64,000 nucleotides of DNA from Flavobacteriales bacterium UBA1986 (GCA_002336245.1 DDDG01000004.1:1-64000); one strand, 5' to 3'; counted from the first letter of the stretch, positions 16,680 to 26,112 are shown. A program made the numbers and translations. The notes: generated by a model from the sequence alone, not told the origin.

Positions 16680-17055
16680 TGTTCATTTCTTTAAGAACGG
16701 CACCCATGCTACACGATCCCGTGAACAAAGCACCTGGCTCAATGGCCAATTTACCCGTGTGAATGTCGCATTCAACTTTGGCTGAAGATTGTAGAGAAAG
16801 CAATTCTGCAACAATCATTTTTCCTTTTACTTCTCCAGAAATGTTGGAGTGCTGACAGTAGATTTCACCTTCAACTTTACCCGTAGTGCCAATCACTACT
16901 TTGCCCTTAGAACGGATGGTTCCTACAAGTGTTCCGTCTAAACGAAGGTCACCGTTGGTCTCAATATCTCCTTGAATGCGGGTATCGTGAGAAATGTGAC
17001 TTCTCGAGTTGTCTACTTCTTGATTTTTGGCCATGGGTTTCTTTGAATTGAACAC
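16642..17055 (-). CDS. Bactofilin (polymer-forming cytoskeletal protein)
   Basis: 137 residues. The central 85 or so residues are a bactofilin beta-helix with the regular GDIxTNGDLRLDGTLxG and GKVVIGTTGKVEGEI turns. Flexible tails surround it. Bactofilins self-assemble without nucleotides into filaments involved in cell shape, polarity or wall remodelling. The upstream gene on the same strand is porW/sprE and an M23 peptidase lies beyond it; bactofilins often pair with M23 peptidases, so a shared envelope role is plausible. Start may instead be the ATG at 17034. Confidence 0.9.
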   Translation of the reverse strand: MFNSKKPMAKNQEVDNSRSHISHDTRIQGDIETNGDLRLDGTLVGTIRSKGKVVIGTTGKVEGEIYCQHSNISGEVKGKMIVAELLSLQSSAKVECDIHTGKLAIEPGALFTGSCSMGAVLKEMNSGPAVERQEKTA

Positions 17056-17106
17056 AGTTGAACCTTATAGTCGGTGCAAAGGTAGAAAAAGGCTGAGAGT
17101 CAGGCG

Positions 17107-19662
17107 CTAATAGTTGTCGTCAAAGAAGTCTTGGTAGCCTTCCAAGTCCTGTGCTTTATAGAACAATGGGTAGTTGTTGTATGAGATTGCAAAGACGTCG
17201 ACCATCACTTCTTGCGTCTGTTTCAATTTGGTCTTGTTGCTCTGAAAGCTACTGACATAGCGCAAAGCCTTGTCGGCCGATTTAAATTGTTTCACCGTGA
17301 GAAGAAGGTTTTTTTCGCCCAAAAGCAGGTCCTGAACCTTCAAGGCATCTAGGCGGAAATAGGCAGCGTTGAAATTCGCAATTTCTATTTTCAGTCGATC
17401 GTTTTTCGCGTCTGTGGGCAAAACAACCAGCACTAAGTGGGTTGATTCTGGCTCATGCTTGTAGTCGACGTCCTCCCTGGGAACTTCGTTTTCTTTGCCA
17501 TTCAGGTAGGCCAAAATTCGCGACGCCTCTTTTGCTTCTTCGGTTTCGGCATGCGTGCTTTTCACTGAATTTAGCGACAGAATTAAGCTGTCCTTCCCGG
17601 TTACATATCCAGTACTAATGGCATAAAGCAAGTCGTATTTAGAGGCCAAGGGGTTGCCCTCAAACTGACCGCGTTGTTTTGGGTAGTCGGCTCGAACCTG
17701 ACGGTGAAAACCGCGTGAATAGTAGCCGTAGGCCTTGTCGTAAATTTCTTCGAGGGCTTCTTTTTCATCGGCCATTTCCTCAAAATAGTTGGGATTCAAG
17801 ATGACCTTCGCATAATCGGTTTCAGGATAAAGGGAGAGGATGAGGTTCTTGTACTTGTTCGCCAAAATGCTGTTCTGCTCACCATTGTAAATCCGGTACA
17901 ACTGATAATAGGTGCTCGCGTGATATTGGGAGCTGTCGTAGCGAGAGAGAAGGCCTTCAAAGCTTTCCTTCGCGTTTTTGGAATCTTTCATGTCCTCCTT
18001 ATAAACTACACCGAGGTCGTAAAGGGCCTTTTGAATTTTAGCATTCGAGGCTGCCATCGAGGCACTGTCCAATGGAAGGAACTCGAGGTAGCGTTCTGGG
18101 TCGTCTTGTGCTGCCGTGCTCACCGTGGTTATGCCACCGTTTGGAGCGTCGAAACTTATGTTGGTTGAACTCTTATCGGAACGCCTCCAGTTGTCTTCGT
18201 TCGCTCTTGAGCCCCAAATACGAGAAAACTCACCCTTACCATAGGTGAGAATGTTCGGGTTGTAGAAGTACCATTCCGCCCCTCCTTCTGCAAAGGGATC
18301 GGAGGTCATTCCTGCAGGAGCGGCAGCAGCAGCCCGTTCCCGTTGAGCTTGCTTCTCACGTTCAGCCGCTTCTTTGCGTTCCAGCTCTTCTGCTATGTAG
18401 TCTTCGATGAAAATGAGTCGATCTTCTTCAGGCAAATTGGCCAAGCGCTGCAAACTGTCTTCGGTTTGAATGGTGAGGATGTTCTTCACGATTTCGCCCA
18501 AATTGTCGCGCATGTTCACCACCCGTTCGTAATCTTCGTAAGTGTCGGGCAAGCTGCTCGAGGCACTGTCGTAGTTCAACTGGGCTAAAATGTAATCGGG
18601 GTATTCGAAGTAGAGGTCGGCTAGGCGCAGGTACGATTCTCCTTTTTGCAGGTTGTTGTTGACGCTCGCCTCAACCGACATGTTCAAGAAGGTGATGCCT
18701 CGGTCGTCGCGGCCTTCTTTAATGAAGACATCAGCCAATCCGTAATAAATCTGATCCAAGTATTCGATGTTTTTATCGTCTTTGGCCATTTTTAGAAGCG
18801 TCTCTTTCACATCGGCTCCATTTCCCAATTCAGCGTCATAGGCAAAGGCCCGATTCAATTGGGCGTAGAAAGTGAGTTCGTAGTTGAGGTTGCGTCGCTC
18901 TACTTCCTTATAGTTCGCAATGGCTTGCATCGAAGCACCAGTTTCTTGGTACATCTGAGCCAGAATGAACATCCAGCGCGTTTGCTTTTTCTTCTTCTTG
19001 CAGAGCAGTACTGCTCGTTCCAAATCACCCACCGCATCGTCGTATTTTCCTTGGATAGCGAAGTAATGTGCTCGCGTCGCATAGAGCTCCATCTTGTGTT
19101 CTTCAGGAAAACGTTTTTTAGCTTCCAGCGCATCCAGTAATCGATCCGCCTCGTAATAGTTTTCTTCGGCTATGTAGTTTTTAGCGAACCAAAGCTGACC
19201 GTCGTAATAAGTGTTGCTCTGGGGGTAGCGTTTGGTTTGATAGCGAAACACGGTTCGGGCCTCAACATATTCTCGTTTCATGAAATAGGCCTTTCCGATC
19301 AGCATGTAGGCATCGTCAATCCATTTGCAGTATTCCACACCGCGGATGTCCATCGAGTGGCGTTGAATCACCTTCGAAGCTTTTTTTATCGCCTTATCCA
19401 TGTCGGGATAAACCGTTTTTGCACTCGTTTCATTTCCATGAATGAAAATGGGCAGCACCTTCTTGTAGTTCTCCTTGTGTGAGGAAACCAATTTGTACAT
19501 GCCTTCTTCGTAGCTTTCATTTCCGTTGAAGAAGCCGTTATAGAATGCGTTTACGTTGTGGTAGTTTCGGTTAATCCATGCATTTTTTTTAGTCGAACAC
19601 GACCAAGTCAGCGCCAGTAGCGGGATTAGTAAGAATGTTATATGCTTCGATTTCAATCGCAT
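17107..19662 (-). CDS. porW: T9SS lipoprotein PorW/SprE
   Basis: 851 residues from ATG 19662. A lipobox (TWSC, Cys about 22) marks a lipoprotein. TPR helices cover much of residues 100-400, including GKAYFMKREYVEARTVFRY and IQGKYDDAVGDLERAV; the opening WINRNYHNVNAFYNGFFNGN is characteristic of PorW/SprE, the periplasmic lipoprotein that couples the PorKN ring to the T9SS motor and is needed for secretion and gliding. A coiled region with an Ala-rich stretch lies near 420-450, and the C terminus has a second helical repeat domain. An alternative is a generic TPR lipoprotein. Neighbours are bactofilin downstream and a divergent M23 peptidase. Confidence 0.8.
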   Translation of the reverse strand: MRLKSKHITFLLIPLLALTWSCSTKKNAWINRNYHNVNAFYNGFFNGNESYEEGMYKLVSSHKENYKKVLPIFIHGNETSAKTVYPDMDKAIKKASKVIQRHSMDIRGVEYCKWIDDAYMLIGKAYFMKREYVEARTVFRYQTKRYPQSNTYYDGQLWFAKNYIAEENYYEADRLLDALEAKKRFPEEHKMELYATRAHYFAIQGKYDDAVGDLERAVLLCKKKKKQTRWMFILAQMYQETGASMQAIANYKEVERRNLNYELTFYAQLNRAFAYDAELGNGADVKETLLKMAKDDKNIEYLDQIYYGLADVFIKEGRDDRGITFLNMSVEASVNNNLQKGESYLRLADLYFEYPDYILAQLNYDSASSSLPDTYEDYERVVNMRDNLGEIVKNILTIQTEDSLQRLANLPEEDRLIFIEDYIAEELERKEAAEREKQAQRERAAAAAPAGMTSDPFAEGGAEWYFYNPNILTYGKGEFSRIWGSRANEDNWRRSDKSSTNISFDAPNGGITTVSTAAQDDPERYLEFLPLDSASMAASNAKIQKALYDLGVVYKEDMKDSKNAKESFEGLLSRYDSSQYHASTYYQLYRIYNGEQNSILANKYKNLILSLYPETDYAKVILNPNYFEEMADEKEALEEIYDKAYGYYSRGFHRQVRADYPKQRGQFEGNPLASKYDLLYAISTGYVTGKDSLILSLNSVKSTHAETEEAKEASRILAYLNGKENEVPREDVDYKHEPESTHLVLVVLPTDAKNDRLKIEIANFNAAYFRLDALKVQDLLLGEKNLLLTVKQFKSADKALRYVSSFQSNKTKLKQTQEVMVDVFAISYNNYPLFYKAQDLEGYQDFFDDNY

Positions 19663-19694
19663 AGGGGGCGCAGGGCCATAAAACACTAAAAGCC

Positions 19695-19702
19695 CAAAAT
19701 TA
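19695..19702 (-). promoter_or_regulatory. -7 promoter element of porW
   Basis: On the minus strand TAATTTTG matches TAnnTTTG, 32 bases before the porW start. Confidence 0.4.
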
Positions 19703-19770
19703 TTTTAATTCGAAGCCGCTCGAACAGAAATATTGGTTGAAGACAAAGTACGACCTTTGCCGCTGGTTTT

Positions 19771-20643
19771 ATGGCGAAACAAGAATCAAAAGGAAAAGAA
19801 AGACTGAAGCGATTACGACACAAGTTTCGCTTGGTGCTCATCAACGACGAGACCTTCAAGGAAGAGTTTTCGATGTTGCTGTCGCCCTTAAACCTCTTTA
19901 CATGGGGTGGGCTCATCCTCATTGCTTTTGGCACATTGATTCTTTCTGTAGTCGTTTTCACTCCGCTAAAAGAACTCATTCCCGGATACGCCGATCCCGA
20001 CACACGACGCATGGCGACAGGTGCTGCACTGCAAACCGACAGCTTGAACAGAAAGGTTGCCATGTACGAGCAGTACATAGCCAACTTACAGGCGATTCTT
20101 AAAGGAGAGCGACCGGAAGATCACAGCTTCCATGAAGTAGGCGAGATGAACTACGACAGCATCCAATACGCTACTTCCAAAGAAGATTCTGCCTTACGAG
20201 AAGAAGTGGAAAACAACGAGGCATACAACATTCTCAACCCGGAAGGAGCTGCCTTGGAAGGCATCATCTTGCAACGAGGTTATTTCTTTCCTCCGGTAAA
20301 GGGATTGGTTTCGGCCAGCTTTAATCCAGGTAAAAAGCACTACGGTGTAGACGTCGTTCCATCCTCGAGTGAAGTGGTGAAGGCTGCCTTGGACGGAAAA
20401 GTCATTCTTTCTACATGGTCGTATGAAACGGGTAATGTGCTTCAGATTCAGCACAACGATAATCTTGTGACAGTCTATAAACATAATTCAGTTTTACTCA
20501 AAGAAGTGGGTGAAGAGGTTGGGGCCGGAGAGGCCGTAGCCATCGTTGGGAATTCGGGTGAACTTACAACCGGCCCACATTTGCATTTCGAAATTTGGCA
20601 CAAGGGGAATCCGCTGAACCCTGAAGATTACATCGCGTTTTAA
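19771..20643 (+). CDS. M23 family metallopeptidase
   Basis: 290 residues. One membrane helix (about 42-64) follows a basic cytoplasmic N terminus; a short coiled coil lies near 85-110; the LytM domain covers about 170-290. The zinc site is complete: H190 and D194 in KKHYGVDVV, and H270/H272 in GPHLHFEI, so it is likely an active cell-wall endopeptidase. It is divergent from porW with 108 bases between, and its stop overlaps the rnhA start by one base. Its place next to bactofilin and PorW suggests work on peptidoglycan during envelope assembly; that is inference. Confidence 0.92.
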   Translation: MAKQESKGKERLKRLRHKFRLVLINDETFKEEFSMLLSPLNLFTWGGLILIAFGTLILSVVVFTPLKELIPGYADPDTRRMATGAALQTDSLNRKVAMYEQYIANLQAILKGERPEDHSFHEVGEMNYDSIQYATSKEDSALREEVENNEAYNILNPEGAALEGIILQRGYFFPPVKGLVSASFNPGKKHYGVDVVPSSSEVVKAALDGKVILSTWSYETGNVLQIQHNDNLVTVYKHNSVLLKEVGEEVGAGEAVAIVGNSGELTTGPHLHFEIWHKGNPLNPEDYIAF

Positions 20644-21101
20644 TGGCAGAAGTTGTTGTGTATACAGATGGTTCCGCCAAGGGGAACCCTGGTCCGGGTG
20701 GATATGGAGTTGTGATGATGTACGGAAAACATCGTCTTGAATTGGCGGAAGGTTTTCGGAAAACCACCAACAACAGAATGGAACTTCTGGCCGTGATTGT
20801 TGCTCTCGAGCGACTTAAGAAAGAAGGAACCCCGGTAATTGTTTACTCAGATTCGAAGTACGTGGTGGACTCTGTTGATAAAGGCTGGGTGTTTTCTTGG
20901 GAGAAAAAGGGCTTTGCAAAAAAGAAGAACGTCGATTTATGGCAGCGCTTCCTGCGAATATACCGTAAGCAAAAAGTGCGTTTTCAGTGGGTAAAAGGAC
21001 ATGCCAATGTTCCTGAAAACGAGCGCTGCGATGAATTGGCTGTTGGCGCCGCGGAGTCTTCCAATTTAAAGATTGACTCAGCCTACGAAGCGGCTAATTA
21101 G
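20643..21101 (+). CDS. rnhA: Ribonuclease HI
   Basis: 152 residues; cleaves RNA in RNA-DNA hybrids such as R-loops and primers. The four catalytic acids are present: D9 (YTDGSA), E47 (NNRMELLA), D70 (YSDSKYV) and D130 (NERCDELA). The TDGSxxGNPGPGGYG opening and WVKGHAN motif are typical. The start ATG overlaps the preceding stop (TAATG), and the end overlaps the convergent M1 peptidase gene by four bases. Confidence 0.95.
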   Translation: MAEVVVYTDGSAKGNPGPGGYGVVMMYGKHRLELAEGFRKTTNNRMELLAVIVALERLKKEGTPVIVYSDSKYVVDSVDKGWVFSWEKKGFAKKKNVDLWQRFLRIYRKQKVRFQWVKGHANVPENERCDELAVGAAESSNLKIDSAYEAAN

Positions 21102-23686
21102 CGGAGCAAGACTTTTATTCTGGAATCACTTTCGTTTTCTCTGGCCCGATCCAAAGCCTCTCTCAGATAAGTCGTCATTTCAGCACCGAGCTTTTTCTTA
21201 TTCTGGAGGTCATCAATGCCGTCGGAATGTCCTTCCACTTCTGCATCAACATATAAATCGAGTTGCTCACGATACATGGCGTGCATGCCTTTTAAGCCTT
21301 CCACGGCCAGCACTTTGTACCACCACTCTTCGGCTTCGCCCAAGTATTTCACGAGGTAATCGGCCCCACGTTTTTGAACTTCGGGCTTTTCACCATTCAG
21401 AAGGTATTCCACATAATAGCTCAAGATTTCATAACGCTCGGCAGTTCTCCGACTTTCTAAAACCCGCAGGAAGAAGTTCTCTTCCGAAGGATCTCCGTCC
21501 ACACTAAAGATGAAAGCCACGGGGGAAAGCTCTTGGATGTATTTAGAATTCATCTTCTTCCCAGCGAGTTCTATGGCCCTATCAAAATCGACTTCCATTA
21601 TGGCCGTGAGCCCAGCTTCCGCAACCATTAAGGAAGGGTCATATACCGTTCTTTCTAACTTTTCTGCAGACAACTTTTGGGCGTAATAGGCCATGGCCGC
21701 CTCGATGCTGTTCGTGCGAACGTCGCTGCTTGCACCATCTATCATAAGGTGCTCGAGCTTGTCCTGAAGATTGTATACATGACAGGTATGTGAGTCGAGC
21801 AGCAAGATGATGTTCGCCAGCAATTTCTCGTCTTTCGTTTCTAGAAGTTCTACTACATCCGAGATGGGGGCCCCGGATTCAGTGGCACTGAGAAGTACTC
21901 CAGCAGAACCAATCAGGCGAGCGCGATAGCCCGAAGTGTTTTTCAATACAAGGCGGTACTCTTGGTAGCTTTTCGATTCTAAAATGAGACCAGGAATAAC
22001 CCCCTCCGGATCCAAATGAACGTATTGAACGTTTCCTGCAAGGTCGAATTTGAAGTTCTGCTTGGCTTTCGTAATCCGAATGCGTTTGTAGGTTTTCTTC
22101 CCATCATCGGTGAAGATTTCTACACCCAGCGGAATCTCAAAACTGGCCTTTCCTTTTTCCTGAACCTGTTTAACCTCAAGCTCTATATGGCCATCCGCAC
22201 TGCTCCAATCATACTCTAAAACAGGGTGTCCTTCCGATAAGAAGTAATTTTCAAAAAACCAGTTTAAGTCGAGTCCAGTATACTCCTCCAAGGCAATGCG
22301 CAAATCATGTATTTCAACACTCTTGTAGGCGTGTTTGCTGAGGTAGAAATTGAGTCCGCCAAAGAAATTTTCATCTCCTAAAACCCAACGGAGGTAGTGC
22401 AGCGTCACTGCTCCTTTGTCGTAGCTGTGGTGGTCGAACATCTGATCTCGACTGTCGTAGCGATAGTGAATCAATGGGTGAACGACCTCATCCGCTTCTT
22501 GAAGATAGGATCCTAGGAAGTCTTCTAGGTATGCATCGGCATCGTTTTTCCCGTAAGCCGCTTCTCTCCATAAGTATTCACCATAGGAAGCAAAACCCTC
22601 ATTTAAAGTTAGGTTCGACCAGCTTTCGCAGGTTACTAAATCGCCAAACCAATGGTGGAAAAGCTCGTGGGCAATGATGTCCTCATTGTCGCCGTCCAAA
22701 CGCTGACGTTGATCCTGGTACAGAAAGTCGCCCAAGAGAACGGCTCCAGTATTTTCCATGGCACCCGAAACATAATCACGGCCAACAATCTGATCGTACT
22801 TCGACCAGGGGTATGGGTAGTTTAGAATTTTACCGAAAGTTTCGATTATCTTCGGGGTTTTACCAAAGATTCCTTTGGCTTGAGAAATCCATTCTTTCTC
22901 GACGAGATAGCCAATCGGTAATTCTGAATTCGGTTCCTGGTATCGCTCGAAAGGCCCAACTGCCAACATTACTAGGTAGGGGGCGATGGGTTTTTTCATC
23001 GACCAGAAGTCTTTTCGTTTTCCATCTGGCAAACTTTCCTGGAAGTCTAAATCGCCGTTCGACAAACTCGTCAGGGAGCTGTCTAGAAGAATCGCCAAAT
23101 CGAAGGTCATGCGCTCGTTCGGACGATCGACGGTTGGAAACCAAACAGAGTTCGATTGAGTTTGTCCTTGGGTCCAAGCTTGTTTGGGAATTAATTTGTC
23201 CGATTCGTCGGCATTGATGAAGTAAAAACCCTTGTCGTTTTCGATCGCGGCATTCTTCTTATTGTTTGCAAGAGAAGGACGTGAGGTGTAGTTCACCTCT
23301 AGTTCGAGCGTATCACCAAAAACTAAACTGCTGTCGAGCAGGACGCTCAAACTGCTGTCGGAGCTTTTGAATTTAACGGCTAGGTCACCAATTTTCACCG
23401 AATGAATCAACATGAATTTGGCGTCTAAATCGATGGAGGTGAGTGGAGTGCGATGCACGCCAAGCTTGATTTTAGCCAGTCCCTTTACTTCTTCTTTTTC
23501 CCAATCGAGTTCTATATCCAAACTTGTGTGGTATACGTCAACCGTTCTTGTTGGTGAAGCTTTGTAGGAGGGCATTTCAACCTCACCCACCAGAGCTTTA
23601 GGCAATTTTGTAGCACTCGAAGGCTTTGAGCTTTTGCAAGAATACAGGCCCAAAAGAATGAAGAGAATGAGGAAGTGTCGGCTCAT
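21098..23686 (-). CDS. M1 family metallopeptidase (aminopeptidase N-like)
   Basis: 862 residues. A lipobox (LYSC, Cys17) predicts a lipoprotein. The substrate-binding GAMEN motif (GAMENTGAV) and zinc motif HELFHHWFGDLVTCESWSNL followed by NEGFASYGEYLW are intact, giving the HExxH-x18-E gluzincin site. C-terminal residues from about 580 are HEAT-like helices. It probably trims peptides in the periplasm or at the outer membrane for nutrition. Convergent with rnhA. Confidence 0.93.
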   Translation of the reverse strand: MSRHFLILFILLGLYSCKSSKPSSATKLPKALVGEVEMPSYKASPTRTVDVYHTSLDIELDWEKEEVKGLAKIKLGVHRTPLTSIDLDAKFMLIHSVKIGDLAVKFKSSDSSLSVLLDSSLVFGDTLELEVNYTSRPSLANNKKNAAIENDKGFYFINADESDKLIPKQAWTQGQTQSNSVWFPTVDRPNERMTFDLAILLDSSLTSLSNGDLDFQESLPDGKRKDFWSMKKPIAPYLVMLAVGPFERYQEPNSELPIGYLVEKEWISQAKGIFGKTPKIIETFGKILNYPYPWSKYDQIVGRDYVSGAMENTGAVLLGDFLYQDQRQRLDGDNEDIIAHELFHHWFGDLVTCESWSNLTLNEGFASYGEYLWREAAYGKNDADAYLEDFLGSYLQEADEVVHPLIHYRYDSRDQMFDHHSYDKGAVTLHYLRWVLGDENFFGGLNFYLSKHAYKSVEIHDLRIALEEYTGLDLNWFFENYFLSEGHPVLEYDWSSADGHIELEVKQVQEKGKASFEIPLGVEIFTDDGKKTYKRIRITKAKQNFKFDLAGNVQYVHLDPEGVIPGLILESKSYQEYRLVLKNTSGYRARLIGSAGVLLSATESGAPISDVVELLETKDEKLLANIILLLDSHTCHVYNLQDKLEHLMIDGASSDVRTNSIEAAMAYYAQKLSAEKLERTVYDPSLMVAEAGLTAIMEVDFDRAIELAGKKMNSKYIQELSPVAFIFSVDGDPSEENFFLRVLESRRTAERYEILSYYVEYLLNGEKPEVQKRGADYLVKYLGEAEEWWYKVLAVEGLKGMHAMYREQLDLYVDAEVEGHSDGIDDLQNKKKLGAEMTTYLREALDRARENESDSRIKVLLR

Positions 23687-23773
23687 GCTGGCAAATTAAA
23701 TCATTCTCCCATGAGTTGCGTATGGCAAATTGGAATTCGTCGGCTAAATGTTACTGCCTAAAAATGGACAGAC

Positions 23774-23781
23774 TATATTTG
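23774..23781 (+). promoter_or_regulatory. -7 promoter element, leaderless layout
   Basis: TATATTTG matches TAnnTTTG and ends four bases before the ATG at 23786, the same spacing as at 2692 and 52558. Confidence 0.5.
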
Positions 23782-23785
23782 CCCC

Positions 23786-24256
23786 ATGCTGAAAGTCAGT
23801 GGAAAGAAGGTTTATGAATTCGACGGTTCCGAAGAAAAGGTGGACCTAATCAAGCTTGGAGAAGACCAATATCATCTCCTGCTTGACGGAAAATCCTTTT
23901 CAGTTGAACTCCTGAAAAGTAATGTTGACACCAAAGACTTTGTACTTAAGGTGAACAACAGAATCTACAAACTAAAGGCTCAAAACGAAATTGATCTCTT
24001 GCTCAAAAAGCTTGGGATGGAAAAGGCTCTAGTGGCCGAAGTGAGCGACCTGAAGGCTCCCATGCCGGGCTTGGTATTGAGCATTGAAGTGGAAGAAGGT
24101 CAGGAAGTAAAGAAGGGGGATGTCCTCATGATTCTGGAGGCCATGAAGATGGAGAACGCGATCAAAGCTCCAGCAGATCTTGTGATCAAAGAGATCAAAT
24201 GCAAACAATCTGAGGCCGTCGATAAGGGCCAAGTCTTAATGATATTCGGCAGTTGA
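23786..24256 (+). CDS. Biotin/lipoyl-binding carrier protein (acyl-CoA carboxylase type)
   Basis: 156 residues. The C-terminal half (about 88-156) is a biotinyl domain with the acceptor K121 in EAMKMEN, the hairpin APMPGLV and the closing DKGQVLMIF. The N-terminal part resembles the region ahead of the biotin domain in propionyl-CoA or acetyl-CoA carboxylase subunits. Such stand-alone carriers serve a carboxylase whose catalytic subunits are encoded elsewhere; none are adjacent. A methylmalonyl-CoA epimerase at 31 kb is compatible with propionyl-CoA metabolism but is not linked. Confidence 0.85.
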   Translation: MLKVSGKKVYEFDGSEEKVDLIKLGEDQYHLLLDGKSFSVELLKSNVDTKDFVLKVNNRIYKLKAQNEIDLLLKKLGMEKALVAEVSDLKAPMPGLVLSIEVEEGQEVKKGDVLMILEAMKMENAIKAPADLVIKEIKCKQSEAVDKGQVLMIFGS

Positions 24257-24259
24257 GCC

Positions 24260-24282
24260 TTATTTAGAATTATTCTAAATAA
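24260..24282. promoter_or_regulatory. Fur-family-type operator in front of the SUF operon
   Basis: Perfect inverted repeat TTATTTAGAA-TTA-TTCTAAATAA. Its core TTAGAAT-T-ATTCTAA has the 7-1-7 layout of Fur, PerR and Zur boxes. It overlaps the -7 element at 24280 by three bases, the place expected for repression. Confidence 0.6.
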
Positions 24283-24287
24283 CTTTG
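24280..24287 (+). promoter_or_regulatory. -7 promoter element of the SUF operon
   Basis: TAACTTTG matches TAnnTTTG, 40 bases before the ATG at 24328. Confidence 0.5.
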
Positions 24288-24327
24288 TCGTCCGCAAACC
24301 ATTTGAACCTTTAAGTGTTAAACTGAT

Positions 24328-24654
24328 ATGATCACCGTTAGCGAATCCGCCAAAGAGGAAGTTTTACGTCTGATAAAGGAAGACAACCTGCCAGCCAACA
24401 GCTTTATTCGAGTTGGCGTAAAGGGAGGAGGTTGCTCTGGTCTTAGCTACGAAATGGACTTCGACTTTGAAGCGAAAGAAGAGGACAAAGTATTTGAAGA
24501 CAAGGGAGTTAAGATTGTTGTCGATAAAAAAAGTTTTTTATACCTCATAGGAACAGAACTGGAATACAGCGGCGGACTCAACGGAAGCGGATTTGTATTT
24601 CACAACCCCAATGCATCCCGAACCTGTGGGTGCGGAGAGAGTTTCTCAATCTGA
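24328..24654 (+). CDS. A-type Fe-S carrier (HesB/IscA/SufA)
   Basis: 108 residues of the HesB/IscA family, which receives Fe-S clusters from the scaffold and passes them to target proteins. The three ligand cysteines are present: C36 in GGGCSGLSY and C100/C102 in TCGCGESF. It is the first gene of the SUF operon and lies three bases before sufB, which supports a SufA role. Confidence 0.92.
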   Translation: MITVSESAKEEVLRLIKEDNLPANSFIRVGVKGGGCSGLSYEMDFDFEAKEEDKVFEDKGVKIVVDKKSFLYLIGTELEYSGGLNGSGFVFHNPNASRTCGCGESFSI

Positions 24655-24657
24655 TTT

Positions 24658-26112
24658 ATGGCTGCTGATTACACAGAAGAACAACTTGCGGAAGACCTCA
24701 AGTCGAAGGAGTACAAATACGGTTTTGTCACCGATATTGAATCCGATAAGGCGCCAATAGGTCTAAACGAAGACATCATTCGTCTCATTTCATTCAAAAA
24801 GAATGAGCCAGAATGGATGCTTGATTTCAGGCTCAAGTCCTACCGGTCGTGGTTGGAAATGAAGGAGCCAACCTGGGCTCATGTGCACTACCCCAAAATC
24901 GACTTTCAGAACATTTTCTATTACTCTGCGCCAAAACCAAAAAAGAAATTAGAAAGCCTCGATGAGGTGGATCCTGAGCTTCTTGACACCTTCAAGAAAT
25001 TGGGTATTTCACTGGAAGAGCAAAAGAGACTTACCGGAGTTGCAGTAGATGTCGTGATGGATTCAGTTTCCGTAAAAACGACCTTCACAGCAAAACTTGC
25101 AGAGTTGGGCATCATCTTTTGCTCTATGTCCGATGCCATTCAAAAACACCCAGAACTCATTAAGGAGCACCTCGCTTCCGTAGTTCCTGTACACGACAAT
25201 TATTACGCGGCGCTTAACTCGGCTGTTTTCACCGACGGTTCGTTTTGCTACATTCCAAAAGGAGTGCGCTGTCCGATGGAGTTGAGTACCTACTTCAGAA
25301 TCAACGAGGCCAATACTGGTCAGTTTGAGCGCACTTTAGTGGTGGCAGAGGAAGGAAGTTATGTCAGTTACCTCGAAGGCTGTACTGCGCCAATTCGTGA
25401 TGAGAATCAGTTGCATGCTGCCGTTGTTGAATTAAAAGCAGCGAAAGACGCAGAAATCAAGTATTCAACCGTTCAGAACTGGTATCCAGGAGATAAAAAC
25501 GGGAAAGGTGGGATCTACAACTTCGTTACCAAGCGTGGGCTTTGCGAGGGAAATGGGTCAAAAATTTCCTGGACACAAGTAGAAACAGGTTCGGCCATCA
25601 CTTGGAAATATCCTTCTTGCATTCTAAAAGGCGACAATTCTGTAGGCGAGTTTTACTCAGTTGCGGTGACCAATCACATGCAACAGGCCGATACAGGAAC
25701 GAAAATGATGCACATTGGAAAGAACACCAAAAGCACCATCATCTCCAAAGGAATTTCTGCTGGTAAAAGTCAGAACTCATACCGTGGTTTGGTCCGAATT
25801 GGAAAAGGAGCTAAAAGCGCCCGAAACTTCTCCCAATGCGATTCGCTCTTATTGGGAGATCAATGCGGAGCCCACACATTTCCATACATCGAAGTAGAAA
25901 ATCAAACGGCCAAGGTTGAACACGAGGCCACCACATCTAAAATTGGGGAAGATCAAATTTTCTATTGCAATCAGAGAGGAATTGAAACCGAAAAGGCCAT
26001 CGCTCTCATTGTAAATGGATATGCCAAAGAGGTATTAAATAAGTTGCCAATGGAGTTTGCGGTGGAAGCCCAGAAATTATTGGCCATTAGTTTAGAAGGA
26101 AGCGTAGGATAA
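24658..26112 (+). CDS. sufB: Fe-S cluster assembly protein SufB
   Basis: 484-residue scaffold of the SufBC2D complex on which Fe-S clusters are built. Family hallmarks include FCSMSDAI, FCYIPKGVRCPMELSTYFRIN, and the C-terminal beta-helix ending in FYCNQRGIETEKAIALIV. Length is typical. Its stop overlaps the sufC start by one base (TAATG), and all SUF genes are the same strand with overlaps or tiny gaps. Confidence 0.97.
   Translation: MAADYTEEQLAEDLKSKEYKYGFVTDIESDKAPIGLNEDIIRLISFKKNEPEWMLDFRLKSYRSWLEMKEPTWAHVHYPKIDFQNIFYYSAPKPKKKLESLDEVDPELLDTFKKLGISLEEQKRLTGVAVDVVMDSVSVKTTFTAKLAELGIIFCSMSDAIQKHPELIKEHLASVVPVHDNYYAALNSAVFTDGSFCYIPKGVRCPMELSTYFRINEANTGQFERTLVVAEEGSYVSYLEGCTAPIRDENQLHAAVVELKAAKDAEIKYSTVQNWYPGDKNGKGGIYNFVTKRGLCEGNGSKISWTQVETGSAITWKYPSCILKGDNSVGEFYSVAVTNHMQQADTGTKMMHIGKNTKSTIISKGISAGKSQNSYRGLVRIGKGAKSARNFSQCDSLLLGDQCGAHTFPYIEVENQTAKVEHEATTSKIGEDQIFYCNQRGIETEKAIALIVNGYAKEVLNKLPMEFAVEAQKLLAISLEGSVG

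Noticed and set aside
24100..24297. Minus-strand open frame over the biotin carrier end and the operator
   Set aside because: Antisense shadow of the conserved biotin domain.
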